A stretch of DNA of 64,000 nt from a bacterium (GCA_029580855.1 JAKPQH010000205.1:1-64000); one strand, 5' to 3'; shown: positions 1-8,860, counted from the stretch's first letter. Notes: generated by a model not told the origin, from the letters alone. A program made the numbers and translations.

Positions 1-11
1 CCGTCGCGCAC

Positions 12-67
12 GGTCGGGCTCGTGAGGCACCGCCCGACGAAAGGGGCGGGAACAGATAGGCCCGACC
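12..67 (+). other. stem-forming sequence upstream of the first gene
   Basis: Bases 12-19 (ggtcgggc) are perfectly complementary to 60-67 (gcccgacc), and an inner stem pairs ccgccc at 30-35 with ggcggg at 45-50. The fold lies about 100 bases before the M20 peptidase gene. I could not match it to tRNA, RNase P, tmRNA or a known riboswitch. It may be a leader, or the end of an RNA gene cut by the window edge. Confidence 0.25.
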
Positions 68-171
68 TACCCGCGGGTGACCAGTGCTCTACTCTACCCG
101 TTTGGGAGGTAACCAGCTGATTTCCTTGCTGCCGGTTTTCAGTTGTTCACCCATGGCACGGAAAGACCCTC

Positions 172-1374
172 ATGGATCCTCGGGCCGTGTTGAAGCATGC
201 ACTTGATGCGCATCGGGACGATCTTCTGGCTTTTGCTCGCGACCTGATTTCTATTCCCAGCGAGAATCCGCCGGGGAATGGTTACCGTGAATGCGGGGAC
301 CGCATTCGCGCGGAGCTGGATCGGCTCGGCCTCGCGCACCAGACCGTCGAGGCGCCGGGATTCCCGGAACGCCCGCGGTACAACTTCCTCAGCTTCCACG
401 GAGACGGGCCGCGCACGCTCTATTTCCATGGGCACTACGACGTGGTCCCGGCGCAGAGTCCGGACCAATTCATTCCACGGATCGAAAACGGGAAGCTGGT
501 GGGCCGCGGCGCCGCCGACATGAAGGCGGCAGTCGCGGGGATGATTTACGCCGCGGCACTGCTCAAGGAGTGCCGGGTCCCCCTAACGGGCCGTGTCGGG
601 CTGTGCATTGTCGCGGACGAAGAGACGGGCGGGAGGGGCGGCTCGCAGTATCTCGACGAGATCGGCCTTCTGGGGAAGGACGCGCTTGGCATGCTCACCC
701 CCGAGCCGACCAGCGGCACGATCTGGAACGCCAACCGGGGTGCCATCACCCTGCGGGTCACGGTGAAAGGGAAATACGCCCACGTGGGGTTGCAGCACGA
801 GGGGATCAATGCCTTCGAGAGGATGCTGGATGTGGCGCGGGCGCTCGGAGAACTGAAGGGGGAGGTCGAGCGGCGACGCACCGCCTATCGGATCGTGCCC
901 GAGGAAGCCGCTCACTCCATCCTGATGCTGGGCGGCCGCGTCGAGGGTGGAACGAATTTTAACGCGGTGCCGGAGGCCTGCAGCTTTACCATCGAGCGGC
1001 GCTTCAATCCCGAGGAGGATCTCGAGACCGAGAAGGCGAGGCTCTTCTCCGTATTGGAGAGGTGCAAGGAGCGGGGAATCGGGATGGAAGTCGAAGTTCT
1101 CCAGGAATCCTGCTCCAGCGGGGTGTCGGAGGACCATCCGGTGGCCCAGGCGCTCGCCGGGACCGTCGAGGCGGTGGTCGGGGAGCGCCCACGCTTCACG
1201 ATGTGCCCCGGACTGCTGGAGATCCGCTGGTACGCCCGCAAAGGGATCCCCGCGTTTGCCTACGGTCCGGGTCTGCTCGAGGTCTCGCACGGTCCCGACG
1301 AGGCCATCGAGATCGAGCACCTCTATCGGCACACGCTCATCTACGCGCTGACCGCCGCTCGGCTGCTCGCCTGA
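172..1374 (+). CDS. M20 family zinc metallopeptidase (ArgE/DapE/CPG2-like)
   Basis: A 400-residue cytosolic metallohydrolase of the M20 family, which removes acyl groups or C-terminal residues from small amide substrates using two zinc ions. The metal site is intact: HGHYDVVP near residue 83, GRGAADMK near 110 with the bridging Asp, and DEETGG near 152 with the catalytic and ligand Glu pair. A dimerisation domain follows and the C-terminal metal-ligand His lies in EVSHGPDE. The start has a weak Shine-Dalgarno (ggaaag, 6 bases upstream). Length is normal. M20 members act on succinyl-diaminopimelate, acetylornithine, carnosine and others, and neither the sequence nor the neighbours decide which. 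Confidence 0.88.
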   Translation: MDPRAVLKHALDAHRDDLLAFARDLISIPSENPPGNGYRECGDRIRAELDRLGLAHQTVEAPGFPERPRYNFLSFHGDGPRTLYFHGHYDVVPAQSPDQFIPRIENGKLVGRGAADMKAAVAGMIYAAALLKECRVPLTGRVGLCIVADEETGGRGGSQYLDEIGLLGKDALGMLTPEPTSGTIWNANRGAITLRVTVKGKYAHVGLQHEGINAFERMLDVARALGELKGEVERRRTAYRIVPEEAAHSILMLGGRVEGGTNFNAVPEACSFTIERRFNPEEDLETEKARLFSVLERCKERGIGMEVEVLQESCSSGVSEDHPVAQALAGTVEAVVGERPRFTMCPGLLEIRWYARKGIPAFAYGPGLLEVSHGPDEAIEIEHLYRHTLIYALTAARLLA

Positions 1375-1529
1375 ACAAAACGTCTACAATTGAGAACATG
1401 CGGCCCGCCGGCATGGATATCGGCAGCCGGCTATGGTATGAGCAGGTGACTGCGTCCGCGATGACGCTCCGTCGATGATAGGAGGGGGGGGGTGTTGCGA
1501 CACACTCGCTGTGCGAGGAGGAGGATGCC

Positions 1530-2924
1530 ATGAACCGTCGAACGCCATCTTCGCTGATTCCGTTGCTGCTGCTGGCCGGTCTGGTGCTCGCGCCGATGCT
1601 GTCCGGGTGTGCCACCATGGGCACCACGGACGTCTCATCCGGCAAAGCCAAAAATGTCATCCTGCTCGTGGGAGACGGTTTCGGGCCGAGTCACTTCTGG
1701 GCCACCTCGCTCTATAGCACCAGGATTCTGCAAAAGGATCTCAGGATGGTGGAAGTGATGAAAGCGGGGCGGACGGCCTATCTGGTGAACGATACGGCGG
1801 ACGCCATCGTGACCGAATCGGCCGCCGCCGCCGGACAGATTGCGACCGGAAAGAGGATGACGGCGCGGGCGCTCAGCATGGCGGCCGACGGCAAGACGCC
1901 GGTGCAGACCGTCCTGGAGATCGTGAAGGCCAGGGGCGTGGCCACGGGGCTGGTCACGACGTCGGGGATCACGGATGCGACACCGGGCGCGTTCGCCGCG
2001 CACGTCGCCCATCGCAGCGACGAAACCTCGGTGGCGGATCAACAACTCAAGCTGGGCGTGGACGTCCTGATGGGCGGACGCAAACAGTTCTTCCTTCCCG
2101 AGATCTCGGCGGGCAAGCGGAAGGACGATCGGAATCTCCTCGACGAGGCCGAGGCGGCGGGATACACCGTTGTCGGAGATGCCGAGGAACTCAAGGCTGC
2201 GACCGGGCCGAAGATCCTCGGCCTGTTCAGCATGGGGAACATGGCGTACGAGATCGACCGCCGGAACACGCAGGAGCCGAGCTTGGCGGAGATGACCGCA
2301 AAGACGCTCGAGACGCTTTCCCGAAACCCCAAGGGGTTCTTCGCGATGATCGAAGGCGGACGCATCGATCACGCGGCGCATCGCAACGACGCCGCGGGGG
2401 TCATTCATGACACGCTGGCGTTCGACGCCGCGGTGGGGGTGGCGCTCGATTTCGCCCGCAAGAATCCGGGCACGCTTTTGATCGTCACCGCCGACCACGA
2501 GACGGGTGGAATGGCGCTGATCGGGCACAGCAAGACGAGCAAGGAATATGCCGGGATGGACCTCGCGGCCATCCAGAAGATCACCGCCTCATTCGATGTC
2601 ATCTCCGGTGAATTCGGCAAGAATCCGACCCCGCAGAAGATCCAGAAGGTGGTCAAGGACTACATGGACATCCAGATCACCGACGACGAGGCCAAGACCG
2701 TGGCCAACGACACGATCCGCAAGCTCGATCCGGCCAATTACAGCTATCCGTATCTGCACAGCCTGGCGTTCGTTCTCCGGCCGTATTTGCGGGTCGGCTG
2801 GGGAAGCCAGACCCACACCGCCTCTCCCCTGTACGCGTTCGGAATCGGCCCGGGGTCCGAGAAACTCACCGGACTCGTACACAACACGCAGCTCTTCGAC
2901 ATCATGAAGGCCGCGATGGAGTAG
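1530..2924 (+). CDS. alkaline phosphatase, predicted lipoprotein
   Basis: A 464-residue PhoA-superfamily phosphomonoesterase that releases phosphate outside the cytoplasm. The N-terminus is a lipoprotein signal with lipobox LSGC (Cys27), so the enzyme is probably membrane-anchored. Metal and catalytic motifs appear in the family order: GDGFG, TESAAAAG with the nucleophile Ser, IEGGRIDHAAH, VTADHETGG and the last His in SQTHTAS. The start follows a very strong gaggaggagg Shine-Dalgarno. The gene stands alone and a long palindrome follows directly. No Pho box was recognised upstream. Confidence 0.93.
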   Translation: MNRRTPSSLIPLLLLAGLVLAPMLSGCATMGTTDVSSGKAKNVILLVGDGFGPSHFWATSLYSTRILQKDLRMVEVMKAGRTAYLVNDTADAIVTESAAAAGQIATGKRMTARALSMAADGKTPVQTVLEIVKARGVATGLVTTSGITDATPGAFAAHVAHRSDETSVADQQLKLGVDVLMGGRKQFFLPEISAGKRKDDRNLLDEAEAAGYTVVGDAEELKAATGPKILGLFSMGNMAYEIDRRNTQEPSLAEMTAKTLETLSRNPKGFFAMIEGGRIDHAAHRNDAAGVIHDTLAFDAAVGVALDFARKNPGTLLIVTADHETGGMALIGHSKTSKEYAGMDLAAIQKITASFDVISGEFGKNPTPQKIQKVVKDYMDIQITDDEAKTVANDTIRKLDPANYSYPYLHSLAFVLRPYLRVGWGSQTHTASPLYAFGIGPGSEKLTGLVHNTQLFDIMKAAME

Positions 2925-2928
2925 ACTC

Positions 2929-3023
2929 GTCGATCCGTCAATCTGTCGAGTGGTCGATCAGGGAGGACGGCATGGTTCGAGGGTGGCCTCCCGATTGACC
3001 ACTCGACCTCTTGACGGGTTGAC
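2929..3023. repeat. 95-bp palindromic element, copy 1
   Basis: Two arms of about 37 bases (2929-2966 and 2987-3023) are nearly perfect reverse complements, separated by a 20-base loop. The core gtcgagtggtcgatc pairs with gattgaccactcgac and ggg/agg pairs with cctccc next to the loop. It fills almost the whole gap between the alkaline phosphatase stop and the FAH-like start. There is no T-run, so it is not a classical terminator. A degraded relative lies at 26059-26156. Confidence 0.75.
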
Positions 3024-3035
3024 TGTCCGCACCCC

Positions 3036-3950
3036 ATGAAGCTCGTCCAGTTCTTTCTGCCGGGAAAAGGGAAGCGAGTGGGCGTGATCCAGGGCGACCG
3101 CGTCCTTGACATCACGTCAAGCGACGAGGGCGTTCGATCCACCCTGGATCTGGTCACGCAAGGGAAGACGGCTCGGGGGATCGTGACCCGGGCGTCCTGG
3201 TTGCTCAAGAGGCTTCATCGGCGCGCAACGGATGGGCGGGAGCTTCAACCGACCCACTCGCGGCGCCGCCCGCACCTGCTCGTGCCCATCGACGCGCCCG
3301 AGGTCTGGGGCACGAAGGATGCCTACCCTCGGGACGACGGGCGGTCGCCGGCGGACAGGCCAAACGACCCGCCGCACGCGCAATCCGCCCTCCCCGGGGT
3401 CGCCGATACTTCCCGGCCGGGGCTTTTTTTCAAGGCGACGGCCGGCAGGGTCGTCGGTCCGTACGCGCCCATCGCCATCCGGCAGGATTCCACGTGTACG
3501 GTACCCGGAGCCGGCCTCGCCATCGTCCTCGGCGCGGGAGGGGGCGTGGTCGCGTTCACGGCATGCAACGATGTGGTGGCGCGCGCCATCGAGCGGGACG
3601 GACCGCAGTATGCAAGCCAGGCGAGAGTCTATCTGGGTAGCTGTGCGCTGGGCCCCTGTCTGGTGACCTCGGAGGAGATCGAAGATCCGCGCACCCTCCA
3701 GGTCCGCTGCAACATCCTCCGGGACGGCAAAACGATCTTCAGCGAGGCAACGAGCACCGCGCACCTTCGGCGATCCGTTGATACGCTGGTGTCCTGGCTC
3801 CTCCGCGACAATCCGGTTCCGGTGGGCACAGTGCTGTCCGCCGGAACCGGCATCCCGGTGCCGGACGCGGCCGCGCTGGCCCACGGAGATCAGGTGGAGA
3901 TCGCGGTGCAGGGCATCGGTCGTTTGAGCAACCCGGTGCGAGGGCATTGA
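3036..3950 (+). CDS. degenerate FAH-fold protein (fumarylacetoacetate hydrolase family)
   Basis: A 304-residue protein that follows the FAH family of C-C bond hydrolases and related lyases: LFFKAT and VVGPYAPI near residues 131-147, GSCALGP near 201, then the GTVLSAGTGIPVP loop near 270. The family's divalent metal is held by an E-x-E pair in a segment usually reading PEPEL; here the matching segment is PGAGL (near residue 159), so both ligands are gone. The following NDxSSRD-type segment is also altered (NDVVARAI). The residues around 85-125 fit the family poorly. It is probably not a normal FAH hydrolase. No clear Shine-Dalgarno precedes the ATG, which sits 12 bases after the palindrome. 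Confidence 0.7.
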   Translation: MKLVQFFLPGKGKRVGVIQGDRVLDITSSDEGVRSTLDLVTQGKTARGIVTRASWLLKRLHRRATDGRELQPTHSRRRPHLLVPIDAPEVWGTKDAYPRDDGRSPADRPNDPPHAQSALPGVADTSRPGLFFKATAGRVVGPYAPIAIRQDSTCTVPGAGLAIVLGAGGGVVAFTACNDVVARAIERDGPQYASQARVYLGSCALGPCLVTSEEIEDPRTLQVRCNILRDGKTIFSEATSTAHLRRSVDTLVSWLLRDNPVPVGTVLSAGTGIPVPDAAALAHGDQVEIAVQGIGRLSNPVRGH

Positions 3951-4238
3951 CCAAAACGATCCACCCCACGACGCGCACAGGTTCGTTTTCCGGCGGAGCG
4001 ACTGGACCCTTCTCCGCCGCAACGTCGCCCTGGCCTGCGCCGGATCGAAACCGAGCGGCTTCCCGTTTCGGATGGCCGCGCCACACGCCTGCCGGACAAG
4101 GCGGTACAGCGTCTGGGATGCGGACAAAGATTTCCGTCCAGGCCGTCGAGCTCGAACCCTCCCTGTGCGACCAGGCGCGCAGTCGCGGCGCGGCGGGATC
4201 CCGGCTTCGGGGGGTGCGGTGGCAGGCGGCGGTCTGCG

Positions 4239-4682
4239 CTACTTCCCCAGCTGGAAGCGCTCGATGGTGGCCCACGTTCCGGTCAGCGCGCTGAACCCGT
4301 AGGCGCGACGGCGGGTCACGACGTTGGCCACATTCCCTTGGACCTGGAAGGTCTCCAGGGTCTCGTCGTTGGACACGCGGAGCTCTTGCGCGACGTTGAG
4401 AGCGGCGCTGAAGCCGATGGCGCGCTGGGACGTGACCACGGCCGCCACGTTTCCATCCGCGGCCCGCTCGAGAACGCGCTCGCCCGCCTCCAGCCGGACG
4501 GATGTCCACTGCCCGGCCTGTGCGCTGAAGAAGAGGATCTCGCGCGGAATCAGGACCAGTGCCACGTTCCGCAAGGTGTCGCCGTCGGAAGCCGCCGATG
4601 AGAGCGCCGGCGCGGCCCAGATCGCCAGGCAAAGCGCGATGGACCCGATACGCCGCCACCCCCAACGCCGCGCGCACCGCAT
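4239..4682 (-). CDS. small exported protein with three internal repeats
   Basis: A 147-residue protein of unknown function. Residues 1-31 form a Sec signal peptide (arginine-rich start, hydrophobic core, cut near SSAAS). The mature part contains three related units of about 45 residues, best seen as GNVAAVVTSQRAIGFSA and GNVANVVTRRRAYGFSA, with an earlier degenerate copy at RNVALVLIPREILFFSA. Each predicts two or three beta strands, suggesting a small beta-propeller or beta-sandwich-like periplasmic domain. A ggagg Shine-Dalgarno lies 6 bases before the ATG. It is transcribed divergently from the next exported protein. Confidence 0.72.
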   Translation of the reverse strand: MRCARRWGWRRIGSIALCLAIWAAPALSSAASDGDTLRNVALVLIPREILFFSAQAGQWTSVRLEAGERVLERAADGNVAAVVTSQRAIGFSAALNVAQELRVSNDETLETFQVQGNVANVVTRRRAYGFSALTGTWATIERFQLGK

Positions 4683-4839
4683 GCGTTGCCTCCGCTGGAA
4701 ACGCCGTCGCGCCTATTCCGCGGCGGGCCTGCGCGTGGAATCGCCGCCATGCATCTCGGTCATCATCTCTAGCGTCTCGGGCCACCGAAGTCAAGCCCCC
4801 GCCCGGGCTTGCCGGGGGTCGCGCGAGTGGGAAACGCGC

Positions 4840-4868
4840 TTGACGATCGTCGGGCGAACAACTACATT
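4840..4868 (+). promoter_or_regulatory. sigma-70-type promoter for the gene at 4934
   Basis: TTGACG (4840-4845), a 17-base spacer and TACATT (4863-4868) match the housekeeping consensus well. The predicted start lies about 60 bases before the ATG at 4934. Confidence 0.6.
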
Positions 4869-4933
4869 CAGACCCGTGCTTTCGCGATCGGGTCGGGGTT
4901 CGCGTCATGCGTTGGCCGAGAGGAGGTCGTCGG

Positions 4934-5362
4934 ATGAGAACGGGTTGGGCTTTTGCCGTCGCGGCGCTGTTGATCCCCGTCGTGGAAGCGCACGCGGACA
5001 CCGTCTATCTGAAGGATGGTCAGACCGTCTGGGGGCGAGAGGTCACGGAGGAGGGCGACACCGTGATCGTCGTCCGGCCCGGCGAGACGCTTCGGTTCCC
5101 CAAGGGTGACGTGGGCCGAATCGATCGGTGGCGCCTCTCGGTTCCCAAGTACTACGAGCCGCCCGCCGCGGCGGAGGGCCCTGCCGCAGACCGCCCGGCG
5201 TCGCCGCAACCGACCGCGCCTGCCGCGGCCCCGCCGCCGCAATCACCGGCGCCGTCGACCGTCGCTCCACCGGCGGGAGGGACGCCGGCCGCGCCTCCCG
5301 TTCCGCTCGCGCCGACCGTGCTTCCGCCCCCGCCGCCACCGAGCGCAGACAAACCCCGGTAG
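4934..5362 (+). CDS. exported protein with proline/alanine-rich tail
   Basis: A 142-residue protein of unknown function. The chosen ATG (4934) gives a clean signal peptide (RTGWAFAVAALLIPV, cut after AHA); an in-frame ATG at 4907 would only add a charged stretch. The mature N-terminus (TVYLKDGQTVWG through RFPKGDVGRID) is a short beta-rich module of the kind found in periplasmic proteins that begin IxLKDGxxxxG. From about residue 75 the protein is almost only Pro, Ala and Ser, probably an unstructured envelope linker. The promoter at 4840-4868 serves this gene. The next gene is convergent. Confidence 0.7.
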   Translation: MRTGWAFAVAALLIPVVEAHADTVYLKDGQTVWGREVTEEGDTVIVVRPGETLRFPKGDVGRIDRWRLSVPKYYEPPAAAEGPAADRPASPQPTAPAAAPPPQSPAPSTVAPPAGGTPAAPPVPLAPTVLPPPPPPSADKPR

Positions 5363-5482
5363 ACGCCAGGGCTCTCCGATGGTCGGGGACCACGCCCGAA
5401 AACGACGACCCGGCGGCGGGAACCGCGCGGCCGGGCCTCGATGGTTCCGGAACGGCGGATGCCCCGCGCGGGGCGACCGCGC

Positions 5483-6571
5483 TTACACGTTGAAACGGAC
5501 AAGCACTATGTCCCCGTCCTGCATGAGATACTCTTTGCCCTCCACGCGGTGCAGGCCCTTTCTGCGGACGGCCCCCATGGATCCGTTGGCCTCCAGGTCG
5601 GCGAAGTTCACCACCTCCGCGCGAATAAAGCCGCGCTCCAGATCGCTGTGGATGGTACCGGCGGCCCTGAGCGCCGTGGCCCCCCGTGGGATGGTCCAGG
5701 CTCGCGTCTCTTCGCCGCCCTCGCCGGTGTAGAAGGTGATGAGGCCGAGGAGGTCGAAGCACCCCCGCAGAACCTCCGCGAACCCCCCGGCCTTCAGGCC
5801 GAGGTCGGCCCGAAACGCCTCGGCGTCCTCGGCCGAGAGCTGGCTCACCTCCCATTCCACCTTGAGGCAGAGCTGAGAGACGGCGACATCCTTTCCCACG
5901 AGCGCCGCGAGGCGTTCAGCGGCCGGATTGGGAGTCCCGAGTTTTTCTTCGCCGATATTCAGAAGCAGGAGAAGCGGCCGGGCCGTGAGGAGCGTGAAGC
6001 CGCGCAAAAGCTTCTGCTCCTCCGCCGACGTGGGAAGATCGCGGATCGGTTTCTCCTCGGTCAGCCAGGCGTGACAGCGGCGCAGGAGGTCCAGCTCGCG
6101 CTCCACCTCGTCCCTCTTGCCTTTCTTGAGGTCCAGCTCCAGACGGGCAATCCGTTTCTCGACGGTATCCAGATCCGCCAGCAGGAACTCGGTATTCACG
6201 AGGGACGCATCTCGAGCGGGGTCGATGGTGGATTCGGCATGGGCCACGCTGGGGTCGTCGAAGTCCCGGAGAACGTGGAGCAGGGCGTCCGCCTGCCGCA
6301 TCTGGCTCAGGTAGTGACTGCCCAGCCCCTCACCCTTGCCGGCCCCACGGGTCAGGGCCACGAAGTCGACAAACTCCATGGTGGCGGGTGTGAGCTTCCT
6401 GGGTTTGAAGAGGGCCCCCAGGTAATCCAGGCGGGGGTCGGGCACCCGCACGACCGCCACGTTGGGCTCTTTGGCGCTCTGGTGCCCGACATGGGCGCCG
6501 CCCGCCCGGCACAGGAGGTTGAACAGCGTGGTCTTTCCGGTGCAAGGCAGACCGATGATCCCGATGCGCAT
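5483..6571 (-). CDS. ychF: YchF/Obg-like P-loop ATPase
   Basis: A 362-residue TRAFAC-class protein of the YchF (OLA1) group, ribosome-associated NTPases that usually prefer ATP. The P-loop is GLPCTGKTT (residues 7-15), followed by DPRLDYLG and MEFVDFVAL, the switch region shared by YchF proteins. The NKxD specificity motif is replaced by an NxxE-type sequence (NIGE), as is typical of the group. The last 85 residues form a TGS domain (TFYTGEGGEETRAWTIP to the end, VRFNV). It is more divergent from E. coli YchF in the P-loop region (PCTGKT rather than PNVGKS), so it may be a paralogous subgroup. It ends convergently with the gene before it. Confidence 0.88.
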   Translation of the reverse strand: MRIGIIGLPCTGKTTLFNLLCRAGGAHVGHQSAKEPNVAVVRVPDPRLDYLGALFKPRKLTPATMEFVDFVALTRGAGKGEGLGSHYLSQMRQADALLHVLRDFDDPSVAHAESTIDPARDASLVNTEFLLADLDTVEKRIARLELDLKKGKRDEVERELDLLRRCHAWLTEEKPIRDLPTSAEEQKLLRGFTLLTARPLLLLLNIGEEKLGTPNPAAERLAALVGKDVAVSQLCLKVEWEVSQLSAEDAEAFRADLGLKAGGFAEVLRGCFDLLGLITFYTGEGGEETRAWTIPRGATALRAAGTIHSDLERGFIRAEVVNFADLEANGSMGAVRRKGLHRVEGKEYLMQDGDIVLVRFNV

Positions 6572-6868
6572 CGTTCCTGTTTCCTCAGCCGCGGACAGCC
6601 GTTGTCATGAAGAGGAAACGGGTGCAGGACGAAACGGTGGCAATCACCGGCAGGGGCCCCGTCAACCCATTCGCGGTTGAACGATAGCACGGGGACGCGG
6701 GGGTGCGCAACCGTGGATGCGACGGATCCGCGGTCACGGCGCCCCGGCTCATGGTGACAAGACGGGCGGCTGCAACTCCATCCCGCCGGCCCCGCGACTA
6801 CACCGAGGCCGACGGAAGCGCCAGGCGTGCCGGAAGGGGTCCCGGCGGAGGGAGCGGGCACCTTTGGG

Positions 6869-6896
6869 TTGCATTCCCGAGTCTCCGTGTTATCCT
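6869..6896 (+). promoter_or_regulatory. candidate promoter in the 6572-6958 gap
   Basis: The 387-base gap between ychF (-) and the next + gene contains no recognisable gene. TTGCAT (6869-6874), a 16-base spacer and TATCCT (6891-6896) could drive the exonuclease-mtaB pair from about 60 bases upstream of 6959. The match is only moderate. Confidence 0.3.
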
Positions 6897-6958
6897 CACC
6901 GGACGGCGCGGCACGCACACAGGTCGCCGTGAGCGCGCCGGGCGTCGCCGGAGCGGAG

Positions 6959-7495
6959 ATGAAGGCCTACCTGGACATCGAGACGGGCGCCGGCGGGGAG
7001 GTCACCATCGTGGGGATCTTTCGGGAGGACCGCGGGCTGCGTCAGCTCGTGGGCGGCGAGATCACCGATGTCACCCTGTGCGAGGCGCTGGACGGGGTGG
7101 ATACCATCTGCACCTTCAACGGGGATCGGTTCGATCTTCCCGTCCTGGACCGACAGGTGCGCGTGGATCTTCGCCATGGCTTCCGCTCGCTGGATCTCCT
7201 TCGGGAGTGCCGCCGCGCGGGCTTGAAGGGAGGCCTGAAGCAGCTCGAAGAACGGTTCGGGATCGCGCGCCGCACCCGGGGGATGAACGGCTGGGACGCC
7301 CTGCAGCTCTGGGCGCGCTACGAGCAGGACGGGGACCGGGCCGCCCTCGACGTGCTCCTGGAATACAACCGCGAAGATGTGATGAACCTGGTGCAGCTGG
7401 AGCGGATCGTGGTCGGCGTGGGGCTCGAATTGGAGCCGCGAGCCCTGCCCGCCGGGCAGGCGGGCGCGAGCCGCGAGCCGCGGGACGAGAACTGA
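6959..7495 (+). CDS. RNase H-fold 3'-5' exonuclease domain protein (YprB-like)
   Basis: A 178-residue single-domain protein of the DnaQ/RNase H superfamily, the kind annotated as YprB-like ribonuclease H. Three acidic segments expected for two-metal catalysis are visible: AYLDIETG near residue 5, TFNGDRFDLPVLD near 51 and EYNREDVMNL near 138. I chose the ATG at 6959 because the domain begins there; the open frame extends 44 codons upstream without domain-like sequence. It ends three bases before mtaB, so the two are co-transcribed. The substrate, RNA or DNA, cannot be read from the sequence. Confidence 0.78.
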   Translation: MKAYLDIETGAGGEVTIVGIFREDRGLRQLVGGEITDVTLCEALDGVDTICTFNGDRFDLPVLDRQVRVDLRHGFRSLDLLRECRRAGLKGGLKQLEERFGIARRTRGMNGWDALQLWARYEQDGDRAALDVLLEYNREDVMNLVQLERIVVGVGLELEPRALPAGQAGASREPRDEN

Positions 7496-7498
7496 CCG

Positions 7499-8860
7499 AT
7501 GCGGATTGCGTTCGCCACGGTGGGATGTCGGCTCAACCAGTTCGAGACGGATGCACTGCGCGGCAAGGCGCGCGCGGCCGCGTACGAGGTCGTCCCCTTC
7601 GACGCGGACGCCGACGTCTACGTGATCAACACCTGCACCCTCACCGCCGACGCCGACGCGGACTCCCGACAGCTGGCCCGGCGCGCGGTCCGGCGGAATC
7701 CGGCGGCGCTGGTGGTGGTGACAGGCTGCTACGCCCAGGCGGCCCCCGAAGCGGCGGCGGCCATCCCCGGCGTGGACCTGGTGGTCGGGAACCGCGAGAA
7801 GTCCGGGTTGCTGGCGGAGATCGACCGCGCCCGCAAAAACGGCGCGCCACGCGTTCTGGTCTCGGATATCGGTGTGGCGTCGCGTATGGACGGGGACGAG
7901 TACGGCCCCGGTGTCGATCCCGACCGGACGCGCGCCTTCCTGAAGGTGCAGGACGGCTGCAATTACGGCTGCAGCTTCTGCATCGTGCCCGCGGTGCGGG
8001 GACCCAACCGCAGCCAGGAGCCGGCACGCGTCCTGGCCGCCATCCGCCGTTTGTACGCGGCGGGGTTTCCCGAGGTGGTATTGACCGGGATCCACCTGGG
8101 AACCTACGGGCGAGACCTGCGCCCCCGCACCACGCTGACCGCGCTCTGTGGCGCCATCGCGGCGCTGCCCGAGGCCCCACGGGTGCGGTTGAGCTCGCTG
8201 GACCCGCACGAAGTCACGCCGGAGCTGATCGGTCTTATCGCGGACTCGCCCCGGTTCTGCCGCCACCTCCACCTCCCGGTCCAGAGCGGCGACGAGCGGA
8301 TCCTGCGGCGCATGCGTCGCGGACACACCGCGGCGGACTTTCGCGCGCTGGTGAACCGGCTGGCGGCGGCGGCACCGATGATGGCGGTGACAGGCGACGT
8401 CATCGTGGGTTTCCCCGGCGAGGACGAGACCGCCTTTCGGTCAACCTACGAACTTGTCGAAGGGCTGCCGCTGGCCGGGTTGCACGTCTTCAGTTACTCG
8501 CGGCGGCCGGGAACCGATGCCGCCGGATACGCGGACCAAGTTGCCAAGGAAGTGAAGACGCTGCGTAGTCGCGTCCTGCGGGCCCTCGCCGCCGAAAAAA
8601 CCCGGGCCTTCCGGTGCCGCGCGGTCGGTGAGCTCCTCGACGTGGTGGTCCTGCGGAAGGACGAGCGGGCGGGTCTGCTGGAGGGGCTGAGCGACAACTA
8701 CCTCCGCGTCTGGTTTGCCGGCGATCCGGGGCTGCGGGGGACCGCCGTGTCCGTGCGGGCCGGCGCCGCCACGAGCCGCGGCGTGGTCGGAACGCTCGCA
8801 CCGCGCCCCGCGCAGGGAGGACGCTCCGGCGGCTGGGGCGCGCCCCGGAGATTCAGTTGA
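7499..8860 (+). CDS. mtaB: tRNA t6A37 methylthiotransferase MtaB
   Basis: A 453-residue radical SAM methylthiotransferase that adds a methylthio group to threonylcarbamoyl-adenosine 37 of ANN-decoding tRNAs. The N-terminal UPF0004 domain has its three cluster cysteines (VGCRLN, NTCTLT, TGCYAQ). The radical SAM domain has DGCNYGCSFC near residue 152, with the CxxxCxxC cluster motif. The NTCTLT and GCRLNQFE signatures favour MtaB over MiaB or RimO, and a C-terminal TRAM-like region follows. A second family member, rimO, lies at 52.5 kb. Confidence 0.9.
   Translation: MRIAFATVGCRLNQFETDALRGKARAAAYEVVPFDADADVYVINTCTLTADADADSRQLARRAVRRNPAALVVVTGCYAQAAPEAAAAIPGVDLVVGNREKSGLLAEIDRARKNGAPRVLVSDIGVASRMDGDEYGPGVDPDRTRAFLKVQDGCNYGCSFCIVPAVRGPNRSQEPARVLAAIRRLYAAGFPEVVLTGIHLGTYGRDLRPRTTLTALCGAIAALPEAPRVRLSSLDPHEVTPELIGLIADSPRFCRHLHLPVQSGDERILRRMRRGHTAADFRALVNRLAAAAPMMAVTGDVIVGFPGEDETAFRSTYELVEGLPLAGLHVFSYSRRPGTDAAGYADQVAKEVKTLRSRVLRALAAEKTRAFRCRAVGELLDVVVLRKDERAGLLEGLSDNYLRVWFAGDPGLRGTAVSVRAGAATSRGVVGTLAPRPAQGGRSGGWGAPRRFS

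Noticed and set aside
1-130. Part of a tRNA, RNase P or tmRNA at the left edge
   Set aside because: The stems at 12-67 were suggestive, and the reverse strand has a D-arm-like ggtagagcac, but no T-loop, anticodon arm or conserved RNase P core could be aligned.
153-171. Earlier ATG at 153 for the M20 peptidase
   Set aside because: It is out of frame with the peptidase; the in-frame ATG at 172 is the first suitable start.
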